A stretch of 64,000 bases of DNA, from NCBI GenBank assembly GCA_009760855.2, contig WPIO01000002.1, positions 11,758,001 to 11,822,000 of the forward strand, read 5' to 3'. The DNA comes from Cristatella mucedo (taxonomy: Eukaryota > Bryozoa > Phylactolaemata > Cristatellidae). A program made the translations under genes and the position numbers. Of the stretch, positions 12,431 to 26,587 are shown in pieces. Positions within the stretch are counted from its first letter, which is position 1. Each line of letters begins with the position of its first letter. The notes under the pieces were generated by a model. It had not been told where the DNA came from. It did no database searches and worked only from the letters and a program-made list of their open reading frames with translations.

Positions 12431-15400
12431 TAAATTTTTTCTGTGCTCTGGAGTCTGAAACTGACTGCCTGCTGAAGTCACGTCATACCCGACTTGATGA
12501 AATCTAAATAAAAGCTCCAAAAGCAGCTCAATCTTTTAATAAGCACTCTTGTGTGTACGGATATACTCATACAGAGCATTTTAACACTTATACCTGTTGA
12601 CATTGTGCGTGTTACCACTAACTATATGGTCATACTTTCTTTTACAACAATTTAAATTGCGTAGAAATAATTAGGTTGTCTGATGGCGCTATGCGAATGC
12701 ATAATTACTATTTTTAATAAGAAACTTTTCTAATTTTCTTATATTTATAGAAAACAGTTTACGCGCGGATACACCCGCGTAGTCGGAGCAACCGCAGTCC
12801 AGACTTAAATGCAACCAATGATAAAATCTTCTCACTGTAAACTAGTGAAGTTTCTGTTGGAAAATGACGTGTAAAAATTTCCGAATACTAAACCGTCTTG
12901 AAACCACGACCGATATTCAGACCACTCGTGGTTGGTCTGTTGCTTTTCCAAAAAGTATGCCTTTTGTATCTGTTGTCTTCTCTATTAACATTCATGCCAT
13001 ACAGTTGCATTGGAATACAAAATTAAAATACAACAGAGGAAAACGCTTTATAGGATTATTGCTTATGCTAATATTAGGTATCCTCGGGAGTTCTCTTCAC
13101 AGACGAAAGAATAGACAGAGAATTAGCAAGAAACAGAAGACTAATTGGCATGGAACTTCAATCCCAGATTGCTTAGGAAATCCGCGATTGGCTCGACATT
13201 TGCTGATAATGCTTTGCAGAATTAAAAAGATTAGCTGATTCAAGCAGCCGCATTCTAAAAAAGCGATAATAGAGTATTTTATTATTTAATACCTGGCTTC
13301 TGGCCTAGCCAGGGCACAGCGAATCAATTCAACTAGAATATGACTACAGTGGAGGAAATTTACTTAGATTAGTAAAAATACTGTCCATCTTTGATCTACT
13401 CCTCAGAAAACGATGCCCCACTCATGCAAAAGAATGTCTCGCTTATGTCACGAAAAAACATCGCTCTTGCGAAAAAAAACCTGTACGTATGTCTTATATT
13501 TTACTGCTTGTCCTGAAAGAATTAATCGACTTGACGATGTCCACTTTTACACAAAGCTTGCTGAGAAGAATTCGTAAAGCCGAGTATTATTGCACTGAAT
13601 CATCGCCTGATTGGTCACACAAGAGCTCATTTCAGAATTATTGAGTTACCTGAAGTTGACTTTAAGAAAAAAACATTCCGTTTCAATAGGCAATCCCTGG
13701 TCTAACCGGTATAGGCCAGCACGATGCCAACAAATTATTTAAAGACACCTTTAAATAGCCAGAGAAGAAAGAAATGTAGCTAAAATATTGTCGGGTACGT
13801 TATTATGAAAACCCTAGTGAGCTGGCCGGGCATATGTAGATATTTAGCAAAGATTTAGTGAAAATAAAAACACTGCAGCTTTTTTATTTTGCGGCAACCA
13901 GTCAATCAATTTGGGGAATGTATGTGCAGCAAAACAGTATTCAAAGACAGGTTACTTGCCTTTGGAGCCACTGAAGCTTACAGTTAGTGTGCTTTTTAGT
14001 TTAACCGAATCTTCGGGGAAATTTAAAACTTCGTGCCTCTGGCTATTAAGGAAAATTTCAATGCTCGATAGAGTGCAATGACAGAAGTAGTGAAGCAGGT
14101 GATCGATAATTTTTAGGAGATAATTCCATCTTGATAGAACCCGCAATGCTCAGATGCGTAAGGCTTTGAAAAAGAGACTAGTAAAAAAGAAAGTGACACA
14201 GTCTGCCTGTAAGAATGTATATTGAGTGAGGACATTTTGACAAAGCTAAAATCTTGGCACTCAGTAATTATTCAAATTAACTCTGTACAAGTTTTTAGCA
14301 CCTTTTTTTCCAACTTTTTCCATGCTATAAGAGTCCATGACATAAGAGCCCTTTGCAATGATTTTAATGGCATACAAGAAGTGCTTAGTCTGTCAGTCGC
14401 TCAAACGACGCCACCTCTTTCGCTAATACAAAATTGAAGATGAAGCACGTCAGTGACAACAGAAACTTTTGATGAGAACTTAGCAAACGTTGGGTTGACA
14501 GCGTAGCGTATGAGATAAAAAGAGTTGTGAAGGAAGCGCCCCGCAATAAAAGAATGGAAGGTTGGCTTGTCAGCTCCTCAATTTCGCCAAATTTGTGTTT
14601 CTTCTAGCTATTGATGGATTGTTGTACAGAGCTAAAAGAGGCGATAGAAAGAGAAGGAGGAGCTCGCGGAGAATTTCCTTCAGCTCCGACGTTGCTAGGC
14701 AGCAGTCTTAGGAATTTCGGATTGCAGACTTTTGCTATCAACTCGGACCGAAGTAGGAATATCCAGACTTGAGGATCTTCGAGAATTGTCAATTTCTTAG
14801 GACCAGAGTGTCTTCCTCGATCTATGCTTTGCTGTTCAGACGAGGCCAACTGCCATAGTTTTAATCGCGATGCTAAATTTGAAAAATTGAGACAACTACT
14901 GTATTTTCTAAGAGCTCCCTAGGTACAAGCAGGCTCGGCAACCCCGGATTTCTTAGCTAAACTTAGCGTCGATTTATCTTTGCAATGGATCTCAGATGTT
15001 TTGGAATGATCATGCAAATTTTAGCGTTTGCAGTGGTCACTGCGTTTCTTAGATGCGCCTCTGAAATTTGGTATTTAGCCCGGGGAAAACTAAGACTGGA
15101 GAACTGAACTGATGGGCTAGTTGTGCCTAGTCCTCCTCTCAGGAAGCGATCGGGAAGGACTATCTGATGCAATAGAGGATTCCTCCTGTAGATATCCCCG
15201 AGAGCTCCGCAGCTCTCCTCCCCTGTGGCTTCCAGGAAATTACCACGAGGCTGTCATCGAACAGCCATGCTGGTTTTTCGGGCCGCGTCTTCGGCTTGTT
15301 GCTTGTAGCTGGTTTCTCGGGGCTGGGACAGTTTAATTTATTTTTAATTTAGGCCGCTGAATTTGAGAGCCTTCAAAATACCTGCACAGTGTACGTTTGG

Positions 15401-16497
15401 GGGGGGCTGACATTCCTATAAAAAATGGGGAAGACGTATTTTTCGAGCTACTAGAATTTCTCTAGGAGAATTCTTTTTAGAAGAGTCTGAAACGAACTGT
15501 CGAACTGAGCACACCAGGCAAGCAGGCTCAGGGTCACTGCAAATAGGAGAATAGGAGAATAGGAGAATGCAAATAGGAGAGGGCCGACATTTTTTTTAGA
15601 CGAAGGCGTAGAAAGATAGCTAAAGGTAGAGTGCTCAACGCTCAACGTATTCTCCTTGCAGCGTCAGATTCTCTCAAAATAATAAATGGCAAGGTCTTGA
15701 ACGGGATAAGGAGCCGCTGCACATGGATTTTAAGAAGTACGCTTTGCCCGTGTTTCATGCCCATTAAGTTCGATATTAATCATCTATGCTAAAATATGTA
15801 CTAAGCTCTTCTCTTATTATGTGCTTAGTCAACTCCCTGATCCGTCTCGAACAGCCTTGCAATTGTAGTCCCCCAAGCGGATCATTTGGCTCGGTATTCG
15901 TAGATGACATCTTCACTTAGTTATTGCATTAGTGAAGAGATTTAACTCGTACTATTGTTAAATGTGGTGCTCAAAATAGTGGTATCTGTTCACCTGGGTA
16001 TACTCGTGCTCGGCATGCATGCTCTGCACTTTTCATTGATTATCGTTCGACGGTGCCTTGCCAGTACACAGTGCACTAGTTCGTCTGCTACTTGTGGTAT
16101 GCCTGCTACTATTACTCCACTGGCCGGCGGCAATAGAGACAAGTCTAGCCGGTGGTCTAGATTTTTACTGCTGACAGCGCGCGGCATTGCATGCTCGTGC
16201 TTGGGCACATGGTTGCACTCAAGGCCATAAGCAGACTTACAGACTAACTCGTGTATATCGTTTGCGTCCCACGCAAAGAGAAAAGCCTTTTTCTAATAGC
16301 CTATTTCAATAATATACTTCAGCTAACGCAGCAGCATATGGAAAACTTCAGGTCTGTGAGACTACAGCTTTTTGTACATGGATAGGCTATATCTGAAATT
16401 CGAAAATATTATCACTGGTGCAAATTTCGGAGTATTCGGTATACTATATATATATTCGCCCATTCGTATTCCTGGGTGAATTTCGATATCGTCAAGG

Positions 16498-16502
<5 letters not shown>
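12431..16502. other. No recognised gene
   Basis: Several open frames of 60-124 codons occur on both strands (for example 12864-13238, + strand), but none shows a domain or splice pattern I can defend. A short tandem AATAGGAG repeat lies at 15540-15580. Confidence 0.5.

Positions 16503-16591
<89 letters not shown>
16503..16591. repeat. (CT)n microsatellite
   Basis: Pure CT dinucleotide run of about 89 bases. It produces artefactual Ser-Leu open frames on the + strand, which are not genes. Confidence 0.95.
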
Positions 16592-18524
<1,933 letters not shown>

Positions 18525-18786
18525 CCACCGTCAGCTGTTCTGCACTTGCTTATTGAATTGAAGAGGCAGATGTATTTTTGGTGCAAGCTCATTGAGTCCG
18601 AGGTTTTGCATATGTGCAGAATTTGATGCGATTAAGCACAGCTATGAGACTCTCCGTGCTTTAATTTTAAAGTTTTCAACTGGGCAGATGAAGCTGACTC
18701 CCCAGAACAAGGCAAACTCTGCCCGGCAAGCTTTTGAGTGGATATTGGCTGAAAGTATTGATGGAAATATCTCATCTTCGTTCTAG

Positions 18787-21700
18787 TACTTGTATACGAT
18801 TGCTTCTCTTGTAAGTTAGTTCCAGATTTAAAATGGAAAATAAATGGCAGATCCTTCTCTTCCGACAGTTGAGCTTTTGGTTACTTTTAGAAACCAAAGA
18901 GCTGCAGCTCTGGAGGTTCAAAAACGTGTTGTCTGAGAGAAACTACTTCCGCCTCTGAAACCTGCGGTGACACCAACAAAGAAGCTGAGAAGCCGGTGAA
19001 TGGTAAGATACTATTCAGCTATTTTCTTATGCCAGATTTTTTGATTAGGATTCTAATGTTCTCCTGCTAGTCCACTTTTAAGGAACACACTTGGACTACT
19101 GCTGCTTTGTACCGAACTCGGATGCCGCTGCAGCCCTGTAATTGACTGTAATCTGTCCAGGTGGCACCGGAAGGTCCTTAATTTTGCATCTCATTCAACA
19201 GAGTGCTAACTTATCACACTAAAATGAATCTTTAATATTAATTATCGGACCTACATTAGTAATGGGAGACATGCAGGAACCATATTAGGCGGCTAATGCC
19301 TGCTTGCGAAAGTTAGCTAGCTAGAACTAAATGCATTTGAAAAAGTTTATCTGTAAATTTCTCACGTCCCAACTTGGTTTCATCCTTATACCTGCGTTGC
19401 TTTTTTAAATGACTCATTACCTGGAAAAAGTTCAGAGTTTAAGCTGAAACAAACAAGTTTCCAAAGGAAACTATTCTGTCCAAGATGGCTTTCCAGAATT
19501 TTCCTTTGCTTTGTGCGACGAAGCTGTTAAGTCATATGTTTCATGAATACTCCAATGAGTAAGCTATAGAGAAAAGAGGTAAAATATAAGCCCGTTGGGG
19601 TGGCAATATAAAGCTTTGCTATCTAAGAGAGAGTAATTGTACTAGGTAGCAGCACAATACTGTTCTACTATTTTGATCGCGCCTGAATTGGGATGGAGTT
19701 GTTTTAACGTTTTGACAAAATATTCTAATAGGTGAGGTATGAGCTTGCGAACTATGCTCCAATGATATGTTGAGCTTATTAAAAAAGTTGTAGCAAGCTT
19801 TCCAAGATGCTAAAATAATGAAAATGCTGATATAGAGGATAAAGAGTGGTTGATAGTTTAGATAGATAAAGAATACACTGATGTGTAAAATTTAGACTGA
19901 CTCAAATTTCATGTACATGTTTATCTAGCTACCATGCATTTGCGTCTTTATACCTCTACGAAATTAGATCATGAGGAGCTTTGAAAACAAAATTAATTGC
20001 GTATATTTTGTGTTGAAAACAAGTAAAATGTCAGCATTAAAAAACACACACGGTCCAATTCAAGCGGACGGAAGCAATTGTTGGAGGAAATAATGAATCT
20101 GTAGATCTTTTTAAAATGTCTTCAAGCCAGACAAGTAGTGATGCTAGCCAGAAAAAAGTTCCACCATTTCAGAGCATCCGGGATGAAGGCATTTTTCCAA
20201 TTGGATTTAATAATAATGGCTCAGCGTTTACCGTCGTTTAAGAATTTCCTCTATAACAAATTTCTGGGGAAACTTTGAATGAACAGGCAATCTTAGTTAA
20301 TATGATCATGTTACTTGCAACTAAAATAAAGAAGCCACTTCTTTTACAGCATCGACATCCCACTAGTTTTTTTCAAGTAACTTTACAAAATTTTGAAAGG
20401 AGCTTGTCTCCAGCTCTTGACTTGCTCGGCTGAGAGAATCTTGAGAGAATGCTGAGTCTGTGAGCATCTTTAGCCACTGGGATTCACTTCAGTGATAAGT
20501 TGTTGTCGCGTCATGACAACGTTTGTGAGCTATAATCCTGCAGCAGGCATTATGTTTTGCGAATGCAATCTGGATACAATTGCTCGAGGTTGATCTCTTC
20601 GTTACACACCATGTCGACTTCTATAGACTTCCATTTGTGCTTGATTAAGATCAACATGTAGCGCCCCACAGTTAATTCTGAATAATGCCCCGTCGTCAGA
20701 TGAAAACTCCCGCCGTGAATTTATTTTACTAGTAAGAAAGCAACCTACCATAAGTAATTTTGAATGCATCCTTCATTTATTGGCTTGGGTATCTGCCACA
20801 TACTCGTCCCCTGATGAGCACTAGGGATCTTTAACTTTTTTATAAACCTTCCCATCTTCTGACTCACTACTGTAATGTAAAGTGAACGAAAGGTTTTACT
20901 GATTCAGCAACCTAATTTACCATGCGTGCAACTGTCGAGAGTGACAACCATGCTGCAAGATTCAAAACCACTGCCAGGCCATTCAGTTCAGGCATCTTAT
21001 CAGTAATATTGTCTGTAGAGGTCTAATAGTACTTTATTTTTTATTCTTACTAATGTTGCTGCAGAGGTAATATTCATGGCTTCATTTATGCCGCTGATTA
21101 CTTGCATTGCTTCTTAACCTAATCTATAGAAGGATAGCACTAGGGAAATTCTACTCGATGTTTTTTAATGATGTGTCTAGCTATGAATGATAATTTGGTT
21201 ATCTTCGCAACTAATGAAGTGCGAGCTTGAAAAAATAGTCAGACAGTGCTTGAGGTTCTCAGCAGTCCTTGAATCATATTTTGTAGTAATTATGTGTGCG
21301 ATACTCATACGTTAAACCGGAAGAACTTATTTTCACTTTACAAGTATAAAGAAGACTATACTTTAGGCTTCGAATGAGCTGAACTTTGGCTGATGGTACA
21401 TATGCGTGCCTTGTTTTTAGCTGCAGAATAGACTGGTAGTGACTTTAGCGAGACGCAGATATTATATTTAGGTATAGGCGCTTCATTTATAATTCATGTA
21501 TAGGCGCTCTTAGAGACGCTGCCGGGCTAAGCAGCCTTCGATTAATCGGCGTGTATCGAGGCGAAAAATTGGACAACCTAGCAAGACTTCCAAACGCCTG
21601 CTCTGGCAGTACTAGCCAAGCGTTGTCGAGAGCGAGAGACTTACATGCTCAATGTTTTTTTTTCGGCGAGGGACCCAAGTTAAGAAGCGGCTGAGGGCGT

Positions 21701-21861
21701 ATGTAACCATGTCGTTGGAATTCCTCCTTTATTCACGACGGCCACGTAGGTGCAGTTTGACTATGAGCATGGAGTTCTCCACTAGTTCTAATAACAGTGC
21801 TATTTTCATCAGATAAATTACCGGCACTCTTAGTCTTATCAAATGCTTTTGCAATATAATG
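18787..21861. other. No recognised gene or repeat
   Basis: AT-rich sequence in which I see no conserved coding segment, LINE or SINE match on either strand. Confidence 0.5.
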
Positions 21862-22110
21862 TATCTCCGTCTGCAACTCCACAAAGTCATAAAGACCATG
21901 TGGGTGTTACCCAGGAGAGTTTTGTATAGTGCACTCAGAGCCTAAGCGGCTTTGGGTACACATTCTGTAGCCAACAGACTTCGTCTCACGCAAAAAAGAG
22001 AAGGTGGGAAGCATAGCAGAGTCAGGAGAGTAGTTGAGGTAGTGAGTAGCATGGAAATAGCAGCTCAAGACCGCTGAAAAGGATGAGCCATAGTCGGCAG
22101 TGGGAGAATA
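21862..22110 (-). mobile_element. LINE family B, 3' end copy
   Basis: Read on the - strand this matches the 3' end of the LINE at 32610-33648, including the conceptual TRAMLPTFSFLRETKSVGYRM-like end of the ORF and the terminal TGCGATGTATC-type sequence. It is 5' truncated and abuts SINE family 2 copy 2. Confidence 0.8.
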
Positions 22111-22117
22111 ACTTTTC

Positions 22118-22292
22118 CAAGTGTGTTGGCACACTAAGTAAGGTGGTTGCTTTTCACGAAAGAGGTCCCAAGGTCGTGGGTTTGATTCCTTCGGTTGGTG
22201 ATTCTATATCGCCACTGCAAGCGGTGGTGATAGCCGTAAAGGCTCTTCTGTCGCTACACAAAGAAGAGGCTGTTTAATTAGCTAGGATTTAT
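22118..22292 (+). mobile_element. SINE family 2, copy 2
   Basis: Head AAGGTGGTTGCTTTTCACGA, B-box-like GTGGGTTTGATTCC, body TATCGCCACTGCAAGCGGTG and AAAGGCTCTTCTGTCGCTA, end TTTAATTAGCTAGGATTT. It is close to copies 1 and 3 along its whole length. Confidence 0.8.
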
Positions 22293-22319
22293 TTATTTAT
22301 AGTAGTACATTGCTATTTT

Positions 22320-24838
22320 CCTTAAGCCTGCGTGAAATTAAGCATTGCAGTTTTCTCACTTTCTGCCAACCATTTGTCATCACCAATTATTACTAAATCC
22401 TGCTTATCTGACCACATGCAGATCTCATTCAATCTACAGTGTGTGCCCACCTCCGCTAAAATGACCTGTGAATCGCGAAACCTCAAGGCCCTTGACATCG
22501 ATCCTCTCCGTGCGAGAATATCTGCTTCACCTCTGCTGCCCAGTCCTCCCTCCGATCTGTCATCATTGTAGAGAGCTACAACACGACACTAGCTGACGCG
22601 TTCGACGAGTTTGCACCTCTGACAAAGCTCACAGTGCGCCCCCGCCCAGACGGCCTATGGTTTACCTCAGACATTAAACTAGCCAGGTCAACTAAGCGAA
22701 AGCTTGAAAAAGCCTACACAAGATCTGGACTGACTGTCCATCGACAGGCATACGAAGACTACTGCAGGTCGTATCAATCAATCTTAGCAAAGGCCAAGTC
22801 TAACTTCTATAGAAACATTGTTGAATCACAGATGCACAATCCAAAAACTTTGATGTCGACGATAAACCATCTCCTTAACCACTTCCAGATTAGCTCCTTA
22901 CCTGATGATCCTGATCCTTGTGATGATCTAGCCGATCACTTCTCTCAATTCTTCGTGCAGAAGATAGACAAGACCAGCGAGTTCCTCCCTGCGATGACAA
23001 CCTCCCCACTAGAATGCTGTTCCCTCGATTCCGGGCTGCACCTCAATGTCTAAATTTAAGCAGGTCACTAGTGATCTAGTCCTGAAGTTCGTATCTCAAT
23101 CAAAGAAGACAGCAAGTCCTCTGAACCCTATTCCCACTGTCCTGCTCCTTTGTTGCGATGATCTGCTGCTGCCATGCATAACTAACATCATTAACATGTC
23201 ATTAATCTCCGGTCATGTCCCAGCACCTTTCAAAAAAGTAGTAGTCAGGCCACTTCTCAAGAAAGCGACGCTAGACCAATAGAACTTGAGCAACTAACCG
23301 CAGTCTACCTTCTACGATTCCTATCAAAAACACTGGAACGGGTGGTGGCGGACGAGCTGAACTCACATTTTTCATTGAAACTTCAAAACTTGCTAGTAAG
23401 TTCCAGTCTGGCTTTAGAGCTAATCACTCCACAGAGTCAGCATTGCTTCGGGTATACAACGACCTACTTAGGAATGCAGACATGGGTAGAGTGTCTCTTT
23501 TTGTTTTGCTCGATCTTTCGGCAGCTTTTGATACCATCGATCACAAAGTACTTCTAGAGCGCCTCTCATCTCGCCTGGGCATCACTGGCACTGCTCTGCA
23601 GTGGTTCAGGTCCTATCTCAGTGGGAGACTCCAGAGTATTGACGTGAATGGACAAAGATCATCCGAGGTACCTCTGAAATACGGGGTACCTCAGGGCTCC
23701 GTGCTAGGTCCTGTTCTTTTCACGGTTTATACTCTCCCTCTTGCTGATGTGATTGCCAAGAACAATCTAGGCTTTCACGTCTATGCGGATGACACTCAGT
23801 TGTACCTTTACTTTGATCCCTCCCAGTCTTTGAACACCTTAAACTTTTTTAACTCACTTGCTACATGTATTGATGACATCCGCACATAGATGGCAGCAAA
23901 TTTTTGAAAACTAAAAGATGATCAAACTAACTTACTAGTTGTGGGAAAACCCAGTGTGATTCAGAAATTGGAAAGGCTGGCGCTCAAAATTGGCTCTGCC
24001 AGCATATCTCCAGTTGAATCAGCTCAAAATCCAGGTGTCGTATTCCAAAGCGACCTCTTGTTAGATGACCATATCAGCTCCACAGTCAAACCTGCTAATT
24101 TTCAGCTTCATAACATTGCTAAAATTCGGGCTTGTTTAGATAAGGATACCACGTCCAAGTTGGTCTATGCATTCGTGACATCCCGTCTCGACTTCTTCAA
24201 CTCACTGCTTACTGGCTTACCAGCATGTGCGATCAGGCAATTGCAGCTGGTGAGCGTCGCAGTTTACCACTCTTCGCCGACCTGCACTGGTTACCAGTCA
24301 AGCAACGGATTGACTTCAAGGTTTTGTGGCTTACTTTTAATTTACTTCATTCTTTGGCTCCAGCCTATCTTTCAGATATACTCCTCCATCAGGCCAAGCG
24401 TCGTACCACCCGCTTTTCGGAATCAAATAGTCTACAAATACCTCATACAAACCTCAAATCCATTGGAGACCGTGCATTTAGTTCGTATGCTCCCAAAGCC
24501 TGGATATCCCTCCCGACCTGCGTCAGAACATCCCCTGACCTGACCACATTTAAAAGGAACTTAAAAACACACCTATTTAGGACAGCATTTAGTTGGTCCC
24601 TGCGATTCGTCCTTAATGTGCTTATGCGTGCTGACACCGTGCATGCTGCCACAAACCACATTTGCATGCTGACCCTGTGCATGTCACCCATAACCATGTT
24701 ATTCATTTCGTTTGTTTTTAAAGCATGATTTTACTTACCATTCAATTGCATTTCCCTTTGCAGCAAATGTAAAGCACCTAGAGAGAGATTGAGTTCTCCG
24801 AGGGCACTTTATCCAGTGCATTAATATTATTATTATTA
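22320..24838 (+). mobile_element. LINE family A (CR1/L2-type), longest well-preserved copy
   Basis: A 5'-truncated non-LTR retrotransposon. The copy begins in the region between endonuclease and reverse transcriptase, runs through the palm and thumb, and ends with the 3' UTR, the hairpin (AAAGCACC..AGAGATTGAGTTCTC..GGCACTTTATC) and an (ATT)n tail. It is the reference for the other family A pieces in this window. It ends about 150 bp before the first IAP sequence, so the IAP promoter must lie in or close to this insertion edge. Confidence 0.9.
22634..24720 (+). pseudogene. LINE family A reverse transcriptase, inactivated
   Basis: The order of motifs is that of a CR1/L2 ORF2: an N-terminal connector (22634-23053), NPIPTVLL and VVVRPLLKK before RT motif 1 (23046-23282), then the core at 23443-23889 with LLDLSAAFDTIDHKVLLERL, YGVPQGSVLGPVLF and the catalytic HVYADDTQLYL. 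The C-terminal part (23941-24720) has ARNPGVVFQS-like, HWLPVKQRIDFKVL and RAFSSYAPKAW. Stops at about 23280 and 23887 and a frame change near 24225 destroy the ORF. The catalytic Asp pair is still present. The endonuclease domain is not visible. Confidence 0.9.
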
Positions 24839-24925
24839 CTAACCACTTCAAGGCATCGTTGCGGCACGGTCCCGAGTGAGTAGAGAAAGAGTAAACTTGG
24901 CCTCAGCTGCTCGCAGCTGTCCTTA

Positions 24926-24981
24926 CCTATTTCGGCCGTTTCTCTCAGCCTGACCTGTTTGGGCCGTTTCTCTCAGCCGAT
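24926..24981 (+). repeat. Tandem 28-bp duplication upstream of the IAP gene
   Basis: Two adjacent 28-bp units share GGCCGTTTCTCTCAGCC and differ at few positions. They lie immediately upstream of a TATAAG string and of the first IAP coding sequence, in the only short interval between the LINE tail and the gene. Confidence 0.85.
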
Positions 24982-24986
24982 ATAAG
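24981..24986 (+). promoter_or_regulatory. Possible TATA box of the IAP gene
   Basis: TATAAG lies about 200 bp before the first in-frame ATG at 25185. If used, transcription would begin near 25010 and the 5' leader would contain a short upstream ORF. The alternative is that 25001-25002 (TTTTTAG) is a splice acceptor and the promoter is further upstream. Confidence 0.3.
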
Positions 24987-25184
24987 CAAACGTTGTTTTT
25001 AGATGCCAGTACTATTCCTAACCTTCACGATCTGCAGCAGTTCAAACGAGCAGATGAAGGCCACGGAAATGAATCGCACGGCAAAACTTTGGAAGCGGTT
25101 TCGTTATTGCTTAAAGCAGGGATTTTTGGAGATGTAACACCAGCACGCGGGCTCCGGGAGCAATACGTTTACGTGCTAGACAGA

Positions 25185-25521
25185 ATGACACTAAATCGCT
25201 TCCCAGCGACTGGTCGGCTTCTTCAGACTCTTCAGACGATAAACTATCAAACAGAAGTGTTTTCGCCTTTCTACAGCAGCGAATTAAATCGTTTGGCTTC
25301 ATTCGCTACATGGCAACGTGAACGCAGACCGTCAGCTCAAATGATGAGCTCAGCTGGATTCTTTTTCACTCTTCGCGAAGATGAGGTCTCTTGCTTCAGC
25401 TGTGCACTGACCTTAAGAGGTTGGACAGAAGAAATGCATCCACTCTCGGCGCACCGCGCATTGTCCAGAGGTCTCTGTAAATTCTTGAAAAATCCTGCCG
25501 AAAGCGGAAATGTACCTATGG
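25185..25521 (+). CDS. XIAP-like: IAP exon 1: BIR1
   Basis: Encodes residues 1-112 plus the first base of Gly113. BIR1 starts at ELNRLASFATW and continues through SSAGFFFTLREDEVSCFSC to HRALSRGLCKF. The zinc ligands C70, C73, H90 and C98 are all present with C-x2-C-x16-H-x7-C spacing. The usual YTG before the zinc knuckle is FTL here, and the Trp normally five residues before the ligand His is not found (HPLSAH), so the peptide-binding groove is probably altered, as in type I BIRs. The donor after base 25521 is GTATGT. The ATG has A at -3. Unlike BIR2 and BIR3, this BIR is not split by an intron. Confidence 0.85.
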
Positions 25522-26525
25522 GTATGTTATGTTTTTATTAATGGCGCTTAATATATAATTGACGATAATTTTGAAGATAGCTACGATAATTTTGATATGC
25601 GCAATTGCTTTAGGAAATTTCAATACGACAAAGAGCTCGGATGGTTTGAGCGAAGATGCAGTACTCGGCCAAGCAGCGCCGGCTTCTCACACTGTGACCA
25701 GTAGCTCAGCCAGTGACTTCCGTACTGGTCCGTCATGCCAATTAAGCTCCGGAAAAAGTGGTGCAATTTGTTTTGGTGGAAAGAAATCGATTCCATTCAG
25801 TCATTTGCAGTCACTTCTGCCTGACGGCGTTAACCTCTTGCGAACAGCTTTGAGCAGCAGTGCTCATGTGACAGGCTCAAAAGAACAGCCGCATCACAGA
25901 GACGATTCGGTAAAGCATGAAACTTTCCGTCTTAGCACGTTCAAAAACTCCTGGAGCTACGCTCATATTGTGTCTGCGACAGACCTAGCGAGAAACGGCC
26001 TCTTTTACACAGGTGAGTCGGTGCATACAATTTGGCTTGCTTGAGAATGATGGATGTCTGGAAACTTTGTAAATGAGCTTTCTGCCTGTCGGAAATTTAC
26101 ATGTTTCAGAGTTAGTCTGACAAATTTGACAATCGGCACCGCGATCAAAAAACCTTTCTCTTAATTCCATAATCTCACCTGCACGATTGAATGTTTCAAA
26201 ATGTTCCGGATACTTGTGCAGTCTGCTTCCGAGTGACAGGTGGTACTTAAACGGGTTACTGCAAAATTTACTACATGTGTCAACAGTTCTACTTTTGATT
26301 CAACCGCGAGTACAACGTTGTTTTCATTGGTTCCACATATATCTGCTGCTGCGAATAGTAAGGCTTACTTAATTCATCACGGTCTTCATACAAAGTACTT
26401 TTCATCTAGAAAAATATGCATGCGTTTTTTAATTTAGCAATGGAATAAAGATGAAAGGGATTCCCATGAATATTAATCAATTTTACAGTCACTCCAAGCC
26501 TCGATCCGTTTAAATGCATGGAGCA

Positions 26526-26587
<62 letters not shown>

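Noticed and set aside
12864-13238. 124-codon + strand open frame
   Set aside because: No domain, no splice or promoter context, and a composition like the surrounding AT-rich sequence; probably chance.
24993-25184. Extension of the IAP start to 24993
   Set aside because: The first codon there is TTG, not ATG, and the TTTTTAG at 24996-25002 could be a splice acceptor. The first in-frame ATG is 25185.
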